A DNA stretch of 64,000 nucleotides, taken from the NCBI RefSeq assembly GCF_030816715.1, contig NZ_JAUSYH010000001.1, positions 248,001-312,000 on the forward strand. The letters run 5' to 3'. The notes under the pieces are model-generated. The model ran no database searches. It saw nothing but the letters and a program-made list of their open reading frames with translations, and was not told the origin of the DNA. Origin of the DNA: Streptomyces achromogenes (GTDB taxonomy: Bacteria > Actinomycetota > Actinomycetes > Streptomycetales > Streptomycetaceae). Positions 58,907 to 64,000 of the stretch are shown one piece after another. How positions within the stretch are numbered: the first letter of the stretch is position 1; each line of letters starts with the position of its first letter. The translations under genes were made by a program, and so were the position numbers.

Positions 58907-59725
58907 ATGACGTACGAAGGCTCCTCCATCGACCCGGCCAAGCCCAGCATCGCCCGCGTCTACGACTACCTGCTCGGCGGCAAGGACAACTACGCCGTGG
59001 ACCGCGAGATCGGCGATGTGTTCAAGCGCGACCTGCCCGGTTCGGTCGCCATCGCCTTCGCCAACCGCTCGGCCCTGACCCGGGCGGTCAAGGAGATCGC
59101 GAAGACCACCGGCATTCGGCAGTTCATCGACCTCGGCAGCGGCCTGCCCACCGCCGACAACGTCCACCAGGTCGCGCAACGGCACGCTCCCGAGTCCCGG
59201 GTCGTCTACGTCGACACCGATCTCCAAGTGTTGGTCCACGGCCGCGCGTTGCTGGAGAACAACGACCGGACCCGTGTGGTCGCGGTCGACGTGCGCAACC
59301 CCGAAGGCATCCGCACTCATCCCGACACCGTCGAACTCATCGACTTCGACCGTCCCGTCGCCGTCATCCTCAGCGCCATCCTCCATCACGTCAACGACGA
59401 CGAGGATCCGGCCGGCATCGTCCGCTACTGGCGCGACCACGTCCCTTCCGGAAGCTACTTCTTCATCAGCCACTTCCGCTCCGGCAACAACCCGGAGACC
59501 GAGGAGGCCGAGAAGGTCCTCCAGCAGACGTTCGGCCGCGGCCGGTGGCGCACGGACGCCGAGATCGCCGCCCTCCTGGACGGCTTGGAGATCCTCGATC
59601 CGGGGATCGTGCCCGCGTCCCTGTGGCGTCCCGACGAGACCGACAACCCGTGGACCAGCGCCGGCAAACGAGAGCTCACGGTCTGGGAACACCTCATCGC
59701 CGCCGGACTGGCACGGAAGGCGTAG
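58907..59725 (+). CDS. SAM-dependent methyltransferase of the DUF574 group
   Basis: A 272-residue protein of the actinomycete DUF574 (Methyltransf_19) family. The N-terminal signature PSIARVYDYLLGGKDNYAVD, the SAM-binding stretch FIDLGSGLPT, the acidic YVDTDL and the HHV segment after LSAIL are all present. These proteins are abundant in Streptomyces and mostly lack known substrates. ATG at 58907 is preferred because GGGGAG lies 10 nt upstream; ATG at 58898 is in frame but too close to that site. A hairpin terminator follows 20 nt after the stop. The gene stands alone on its strand between the PucR gene and the LysM gene. Confidence 0.92.
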   Translation: MTYEGSSIDPAKPSIARVYDYLLGGKDNYAVDREIGDVFKRDLPGSVAIAFANRSALTRAVKEIAKTTGIRQFIDLGSGLPTADNVHQVAQRHAPESRVVYVDTDLQVLVHGRALLENNDRTRVVAVDVRNPEGIRTHPDTVELIDFDRPVAVILSAILHHVNDDEDPAGIVRYWRDHVPSGSYFFISHFRSGNNPETEEAEKVLQQTFGRGRWRTDAEIAALLDGLEILDPGIVPASLWRPDETDNPWTSAGKRELTVWEHLIAAGLARKA

Positions 59726-59744
59726 AGCTGGTGCGAGCCGCTGG

Positions 59745-59771
59745 GACGGGCCGGCCGACCACCGGCCCGTC
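59745..59771 (+). terminator. Hairpin terminator after the DUF574 gene
   Basis: GACGGGCCGG and CCGGCCCGTC pair perfectly over 10 bp with a 7-nt loop, starting 20 nt after the stop codon. Confidence 0.75.
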
Positions 59772-59876
59772 GCGGGTAATTTCGTAGGCCATTCAATCGA
59801 ACCTTCAATTGGCGAAAATTCAACCGGACCCACTCGACGTGCCGTCCGTTCGATTTCTTCTCGACTGTTCATTAAC

Positions 59877-60326
59877 ATGGTCCATATGAATGCGACACCG
59901 GAGTTCTATGTGGTAAGGGAGGGCGACACGCTCTCCGAAATCGCGGCCATGTTCGATGTGACACTGGCCCAGGTAAAGAAGTGGAACCCCCAGATCAAGA
60001 ATCCGAACCTGATTCACCCGGGCCAGCGGGTCCGCGTGGCGGCGCCGACCGACGTGCCGGACAACGACGATGAGCCCTTCCCGGGCAAGGACTTCTTCCA
60101 GTCGTCCGTGAGCAGCCCGATCATCGAGGTCATGGGATGGCGCCTCATCGAAGAGGGCTGCTCGGCGTATGCCGACGAGCCGGACCTCCAGTGGAGCGAG
60201 GCCGACCGGAAATCCTACGCCGAGTGGCAGCGGAAACTCGGCTTCATCGGCAGTGACGCCGACGGCATTCCGGGACGGAAATCGTGGGACAAACTCCATG
60301 TACCGGCTCTCCACATGAGTGAATAG
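59877..60326 (+). CDS. LysM-domain protein with C-terminal peptidoglycan-binding-like segment
   Basis: A protein of 149 residues (146 from the alternative ATG at 59886). An N-terminal LysM domain (YVVREGDTLSEIAAMF through NLIHPGQRVRV, about residues 11-55) should bind N-acetylglucosamine-containing wall polymers. The C-terminal 45 residues (SYAEWQRKLGF, DADGIPGRKSWDKL) look like the wall-binding ends of Streptomyces lysozyme-like proteins. No signal peptide is visible, so export would need another route, or the protein is cytoplasmic. No clear ribosome site precedes either ATG, so the start is uncertain and a leaderless message is possible. The membrane protein gene follows after 33 bp, suggesting an operon. 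Confidence 0.85.
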   Translation: MVHMNATPEFYVVREGDTLSEIAAMFDVTLAQVKKWNPQIKNPNLIHPGQRVRVAAPTDVPDNDDEPFPGKDFFQSSVSSPIIEVMGWRLIEEGCSAYADEPDLQWSEADRKSYAEWQRKLGFIGSDADGIPGRKSWDKLHVPALHMSE

Positions 60327-60359
60327 CTGCCCGGTGCCCTGACCGAAGGAGGGCCGGCG

Positions 60360-61601
60360 ATGGGCGTTCTTCTGACGGCTGGTGAAACAACCCGGCCCGG
60401 TGCCCCACGGCCCTCTCTCGGACCGCGTGGCGCGCCACCGCGGTCGCGCTGGCGGGCCCTGGCAAGAGCGCGACTGGCCTGCCTCGAGGTGCAACTGAAA
60501 CGAGAGGAGTCCAGGCGGCCGTGCGACGACGGCCGCAAGGCCTATCTAGACGGAGTGCGGGCGCATCTCGAGAAGGCCCGATCCGCGGCCGACGAGGAGT
60601 TCGGGTGGCGGCGGCCCTGGTCCGGCTCGATCGCCCGTGAGGGCGTCTGGTCGAATCTGCGCGGCGCCGACGTGCTGCTGCTCCGCCTGGTGCCCGACGA
60701 GGAGGCCGTCGGCCGCGCGAGCGAGGTCATGGCGCTGGTCAAACGGCATCTGGACAGGGACGACCCGCGGCGCGTCCGGCTCACGCAACGGATCCGCCAT
60801 ATCGTCTCCGGTGGGCTGACCCCGGACGACCGTGAACTGCTGGCCCGCGCGCTCGACAGCGCGTACAGCAGTCTGGACGCCGAGCTGGCCCGGGTCCGCA
60901 GCCTGCGCAACATGCTCTGGACCGCGACGATCCTCGTCTTCATCGGCGTGGCGGGCCTCGCTCTCTACGGTGCGTTGGCCCCCCGCGCGCTCAGCCTGTG
61001 CTTCGCACCCAAGGCCAGCGCCGGCGACCCGAACCAGATGCACGTCGTTTGTCCCAGCGCGGAGTACCACGACAGAACGGCGAACACCGTTCCCAGCGAC
61101 CTCGCCCGGTCGCAGGACATCCTCACGGTCGAGATCGCCGGGCTGCTCGGAGCGGCACTCACGGTCATCGCCTCGCTGCGCCGCATCCGGGGCACCAGCG
61201 CGCCCTACATGCTCCCTCTTGCCTCGGCGGCGCTGAAGATCCCGACCGGGGCCCTGTCGGCCTTTCTCGGGGTGCTGCTGATCCGGGGTGCCTTCGTCCC
61301 CGGGCTCAGCGACCTGGACAGCCGGGCGCAGGTACTCGCGTGGGCAGCGGTCTTCGGGGCCGCACAACATCTCGTGACCCGCCTCGTCGACGACCGGGCG
61401 CAGATGACGCTGTCGGAGGTGGGCGGACCGACCGGAACGGCGGTCCGCCAGGAGAGCCGCGCCGTCATCGAGGACGACGGGCCCGGGCACGACCTGACGA
61501 CCGGACCAGCGGCTGCCGTGGAGCAGGCCGGTGACGGAACCCCCGCCGCACCGGACGAGAAACCGGACCGCGTCCCGGCGGAGGAAACGACCGCGACGTG
61601 A
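60360..61601 (+). CDS. Uncharacterised membrane protein
   Basis: A 413-residue protein with no family recognised by eye. The first 180 residues are hydrophilic and helical, rich in Arg, Glu and Ala. Four hydrophobic segments follow: one near residues 186-208 (WTATILVFIGVAGLALYG), one near 258-276 (IAGLLGAALTVIAS), one near 288-314 and one near 323-343. An extracytoplasmic loop with two cysteines may lie between the first two. The tail of about 60 residues is acidic and disordered. The start ATG at 60360 has GGAGG 8 nt upstream. It follows the LysM gene by 33 bp, so a shared cell-envelope role is likely, but no function can be named. Confidence 0.85.
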   Translation: MGVLLTAGETTRPGAPRPSLGPRGAPPRSRWRALARARLACLEVQLKREESRRPCDDGRKAYLDGVRAHLEKARSAADEEFGWRRPWSGSIAREGVWSNLRGADVLLLRLVPDEEAVGRASEVMALVKRHLDRDDPRRVRLTQRIRHIVSGGLTPDDRELLARALDSAYSSLDAELARVRSLRNMLWTATILVFIGVAGLALYGALAPRALSLCFAPKASAGDPNQMHVVCPSAEYHDRTANTVPSDLARSQDILTVEIAGLLGAALTVIASLRRIRGTSAPYMLPLASAALKIPTGALSAFLGVLLIRGAFVPGLSDLDSRAQVLAWAAVFGAAQHLVTRLVDDRAQMTLSEVGGPTGTAVRQESRAVIEDDGPGHDLTTGPAAAVEQAGDGTPAAPDEKPDRVPAEETTAT

Positions 61602-61931
61602 CCCGGATGGGAAACGACGGGTGAACCGTGTCGCAGGCGGGTGAAGGGGTCGCGGCGGGCCCCGTCGACGAGGCGGGGGCAGCGGGGCAGCGGGGCAACG
61701 CATCAGCACCTTGAGGTCGTCCGCCTTGAGGTCGTCCGCCTTGAGGTCGTCGCGCGAGTCGGTGACACCGGCTCGCCGACCCCAGCGCGCCCCCTGCTCG
61801 TCCGTGAGATTCCCCCGCCCGCGACCGGAGCCAGACCATTTGATGCGACTTCCGACGTCCACCGATGAGTTCCGCGGGCCGGACCTGTCTACCCGGCGAA
61901 CACCCGTCGAACCTAGGACTGGAGAACCATC
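61602..61931. other. Intergenic region before the VOC gene
   Basis: This 330-bp stretch contains three tandem 15-bp repeats (61710-61750) and short GGGGCAGC repeats just before them, but no recognisable gene. The VOC ribosome site is at its end. Confidence 0.6.
61710..61750. repeat. Tandem 15-bp repeat, three copies (last partial)
   Basis: The unit CTTGAGGTCGTCCGC occurs at 61710-61724 and 61725-61739, with 11 bases of a third copy at 61740-61750. On the minus strand it would read Asp-Leu-Lys-Ala-Asp repeats, but no gene can be defined there. Confidence 0.9.
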
Positions 61932-62369
61932 ATGGCCACTCCCTCACACGCCGGTCGCATGCTCTTCGTGAACATGCCCGTGGCGGACGTCGAGCGCAGC
62001 AAGGCGTTCTTCGCGCGGCTCGGATTCAGCTACAACCCGATGTTCACCGACGAGAGCGCCGCCTGCATGCAGGTCGGCGAGCAGGCCTCCGTCATGCTGC
62101 TCAGCCGCGAGACGTTCGCGAAGTTCGCGAAGCTGCCGATGGCCGATCCCACCACGCACACGCTGGCGCTCTACTGTTTCAGCGTGTCAGCCCGCGATGA
62201 GGTCGACACGGTCGTCGAGGCCGCGCTCGCCGCGGGCGGCGTCGAGGCGGACGGCCCCGAGGACCACGGCTTCATGTACTCACGCAGCTTCTACGACCTC
62301 GACGGCCACGGCTGGCAGGTCATGTGGATGAACCCGTCGAGCGTATCGACGTCGCCCACGACGACATGA
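61932..62369 (+). CDS. VOC-superfamily protein (glyoxalase/bleomycin-resistance fold)
   Basis: A 145-residue single VOC protein with two beta-alpha-beta-beta-beta modules. The first starts MLFVNMPVADVERSKAFFARLGF; the second ends FYDLDGHGWQVMWM. The DGHGWQVMWM ending resembles the glyoxalase-like group common in actinomycetes. Dioxygenase, thiol transferase, isomerase and drug-binding members share this fold, so the reaction is unknown. The ATG at 61932 has GGAG about 8 nt upstream. No functional partner is evident beside it. Confidence 0.9.
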   Translation: MATPSHAGRMLFVNMPVADVERSKAFFARLGFSYNPMFTDESAACMQVGEQASVMLLSRETFAKFAKLPMADPTTHTLALYCFSVSARDEVDTVVEAALAAGGVEADGPEDHGFMYSRSFYDLDGHGWQVMWMNPSSVSTSPTTT

Positions 62370-62392
62370 CGCTGTTCGGGACGACATGACGC
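62360..62392. repeat. 13-bp direct repeat around the VOC stop codon
   Basis: GACGACATGACGC occurs at 62360-62372 and again at 62380-62392. The first copy contains the VOC stop codon TGA. A small duplication at the gene end is the simplest explanation. The remaining sequence up to 62567 shows nothing further. Confidence 0.85.
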
Positions 62393-62567
62393 ACTGGACC
62401 CAGCCGCTTCACGTCCCCCTCCCGGGCTTCGACCAAAGGGTGCCGAAGCCGGCAGATCTGCTCCGCCTTGCCCACCGCCTCGCGGAGTGAACCGCGTCCC
62501 GCCCCGCGAGGCCCCCCACGAACAACTCCAGCGCGGAGCGCGAGAGGCCGAATGACGCGATCGGCCG

Positions 62568-63005
62568 TCAGTTCTTCTTCAGCTCCTGGGCGAGCATCAC
62601 CAGGATGCCGCTGGGGCCGCGGACGTACGTGAGCTTGTAGACGTCTTCATAGGTCGCCACCCCGCGCAGCGGATGGCATCCGTGCTTTGCCGCTGTCTCA
62701 AGGGCTTGGTCGATGTCGTCGACCGAGAAGGCGACGCGATGCATGCCGATCTCGTTGGGACGCGTGGGATCCGTCTCGATCGCTTCGGGGTGGATGGACT
62801 CGAAGAGCTCGAGACGACCTTGACCGTCCGGCGTCTGGAGCATCGCGATGTTGGCGTGGTTGCCGTCGAGGCCGACGGCGGTGTCCGTCCACTCACCGCT
62901 GACCGTGTCACGGCCGAGGACCGTGAGGCCGAGGTCGGTGAAAAAGGCGATCGATGCTTCGAGGTCGCGAACCGCGATGCCGACGTTCTCCAGTTTGATG
63001 GCCAT
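62568..63005 (-). CDS. VOC-superfamily protein, lyase/epimerase-like
   Basis: A 145-residue VOC-fold protein. The N-terminus KLENVGIAVRDLEASIAFFTDLGL and the second-half block GMHRVAFSVDDIDQALE give the two expected modules. A metal-ligand-type Glu is found in LELFESIHP. The end, GPSGILVMLAQEL, is typical of lactoylglutathione lyase or methylmalonyl-CoA epimerase-like relatives. ATG at 63005 is used; ATG at 63014 is an alternative, and neither has a clear ribosome site. It is transcribed leftward, divergent from the kinase gene. The substrate is unknown, and a link to methylmalonyl-CoA supply for the PKS is not supported by the distance. Confidence 0.88.
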   Translation of the reverse strand: MAIKLENVGIAVRDLEASIAFFTDLGLTVLGRDTVSGEWTDTAVGLDGNHANIAMLQTPDGQGRLELFESIHPEAIETDPTRPNEIGMHRVAFSVDDIDQALETAAKHGCHPLRGVATYEDVYKLTYVRGPSGILVMLAQELKKN

Positions 63006-63393
63006 GCGCTGCATCGTATCGAGCCGGCCGATCGGGTCCCTTCCGGCAAGGACGCCACGCGGGCGATCCCGGCACCACCGACCGAGACAGGCGCCCTCGT
63101 GGACGGGGCACGGCCGGCCTCGACGGTACGTCGGTATCCGGCTGTTCACCATGACGAAGACGGAGGGACAACGACGACCGGCGAGGCACAGGGGGTTCCC
63201 TCACCGGACACGCCGCGGCACTACCGGGCGGTTCCCCTCGGCGAGTACGCTCCCCACCGCGCGCTCCGGCGACCGGTCGGGAACGTGGGCGGAGGCGCCG
63301 CACCGCAACCGCGGCGGCCGAAACGGTGTCTCCTCACGCGTGGCTCGCTGCTTCGGAGGGGCGGAGGTCGGGCCGAACGGCCGCCGTGGGGGG
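63006..63393. other. Divergent intergenic region between VOC and kinase genes
   Basis: This 388-bp region has no recognisable gene or repeat. It should hold promoters for both flanking genes, but no clear -35/-10 pair was seen. Confidence 0.55.
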
Positions 63394-64000
63394 ATGGAAA
63401 TGGACACATGGGCAGTACCCGGATACACCGAGTCACTGGAACTCGGGGCAGGGGCGAGCGGGCGGGTCGTCCTGGCCGTGCACGAGGAGACCGGCGTTCC
63501 GGTGGCGGTCAAGTACCTCAGCGAGTCACTGCGTACCAGGCCCGGCTTCGTGCAGGGGTTCAGAGCTGAGGCGCGGCTGCTCGGCGGGCTGGAGAGCCCC
63601 TACGTCGCCGACCTGTACGAGTACGTCGAGAGCCCGGACGGCGCCGCCATCGTGATGGAGCTGGTGGACGGCGTGTCGTTGCGGACCCTGCTGACCAGGG
63701 CGGCCCCGCTCGAGCCCGAGGCCGCGCTCGTGGTCCTCAAGGGGTCGCTGCTCGGCCTGGCCGACGCGCATCGCGTCGGCGTCGTCCATCGCGACTACAA
63801 ACCGGAGAACGTCCTGGTCGTGCCGGACGGATCGTCCAGGCTCGTCGACTTCGGGATCGCCGTGGACGTCGGCGCCAGCGCCGGCGCAGCCGGGACCCCC
63901 TCCTACATGGCCCCGGAGCAGTGGACCGGCGCCCCCGCCTCGCCCGCCGCCGACGTGTACGCGGCCACGGCCACCTTCTTCGAGTGCCTGACGAGCCACC
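63394..64000 (+). CDS. Ser/Thr protein kinase (Hanks type), 5' part
   Basis: At least 202 residues of a eukaryotic-type kinase domain, cut by the window edge. The glycine-rich loop LGAGASGRV, the lysine in VAVKYL, the catalytic loop HRDYKPENV (tyrosine where many kinases have leucine), DFG in LVDFGIA and APE in MAPEQW are all present, so the catalytic set is complete. Any C-terminal sensor or membrane segment is outside the window. ATG at 63394 or 63400 could be the start; a GGGGGG run just upstream fits the second better. Such kinases regulate development, envelope and metabolism in actinomycetes; the target is unknown. Confidence 0.93.
   Translation, partial: MEMDTWAVPGYTESLELGAGASGRVVLAVHEETGVPVAVKYLSESLRTRPGFVQGFRAEARLLGGLESPYVADLYEYVESPDGAAIVMELVDGVSLRTLLTRAAPLEPEAALVVLKGSLLGLADAHRVGVVHRDYKPENVLVVPDGSSRLVDFGIAVDVGASAGAAGTPSYMAPEQWTGAPASPAADVYAATATFFECLTSH

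Noticed and set aside
60546..61862. Minus-strand frame opposite the membrane protein gene, including the 15-bp repeats
   Set aside because: It has no ribosome site and no domains, and it overlaps a gene with a good start site and clear membrane segments.
62568..63005. VOC protein as a methylmalonyl-CoA epimerase supplying the PKS
   Set aside because: The fold is shared by many enzymes, and the gene lies more than 20 kb from the cluster among unrelated genes.

Overview
The window is very GC-rich DNA with bacterial gene architecture (GTG and TTG starts, GGAGG-type ribosome sites, twin-arginine and Sec-secreted hydrolases, PucR, SpoIIE-phosphatase, DUF574-methyltransferase and Ser/Thr-kinase genes). 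All of this points to a Streptomyces or close actinomycete. No RNA genes, CRISPR arrays, insertion sequences or phage genes were seen.

Region 1 (1-42215) is a type I modular polyketide cluster that continues off the left edge. Four PKS genes run leftward in the order of synthesis: PKS1 (38643-24717; loading module plus modules 1 and 2), PKS2 (24575-18066; module 3), PKS3 (18038-6405; modules 4 and 5) and PKS4 (6346-3062; module 6). A FAD monooxygenase-family gene overlaps the end of PKS4, and a P450 gene at the left edge has its own promoter region. On the right, facing away, are a luciferase-like monooxygenase, a short-chain dehydrogenase, a methyltransferase and a flavin reductase. Domain reading predicts an acetyl starter from a decarboxylating KSQ, then Mal(DH-KR), Mal(DH-KR), MeMal(DH-ER-KR), Mal(DH-decayed ER-KR), MeMal(DH-KR), Mal(no reduction). 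The inferred enzyme-bound chain is a C14 backbone with two methyls: CH3-CH=CH-CH=CH-CH2-CH(CH3)-CH=CH-CH=C(CH3)-CO-CH2-CO-S-ACP. There is no thioesterase or other release domain here. The diene and the activated enone are placed so that an internal [4+2] reaction could give a decalin, and the coupled flavoprotein belongs to the broad family that also contains the decalin-forming cyclase PyrE3. Three intergenic regions upstream of leftward genes and one upstream of the methyltransferase carry three heptamers at an 11-12 bp period ending 9-10 bp before a -10-like hexamer. That is the geometry of SARP activator sites and suggests one cluster regulon. PKS1 carries an apparent 1-base frameshift in its last KR and a 14-copy hexanucleotide repeat. 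The modules share long near-identical DNA blocks.

Region 2 (42485-56865) is an arabinan and hemicellulose degradation island: GH54 and GH43 arabinofuranosidases with AbfB (CBM42) domains, a second GH43-AbfB enzyme, a GH127 beta-L-arabinofuranosidase with a ricin-type lectin tail, and a GH62 arabinofuranosidase with an N-terminal ricin-type domain. A PAS-PAS-GAF-SpoIIE-HATPase phosphatase lies in the middle. Decayed remnants of three more glycosidases (two GH43, one GH74) are scattered through it. A palindrome TGTTCG-N6-CGAACA, or variants, lies upstream of several of these genes and may be the operator of a shared sugar-responsive repressor.

Region 3 (57031-64000) looks like ordinary chromosome: a PucR-type regulator, a DUF574 methyltransferase, a LysM protein with a membrane protein behind it, two VOC-fold proteins, and the start of a Ser/Thr protein kinase cut by the right edge.
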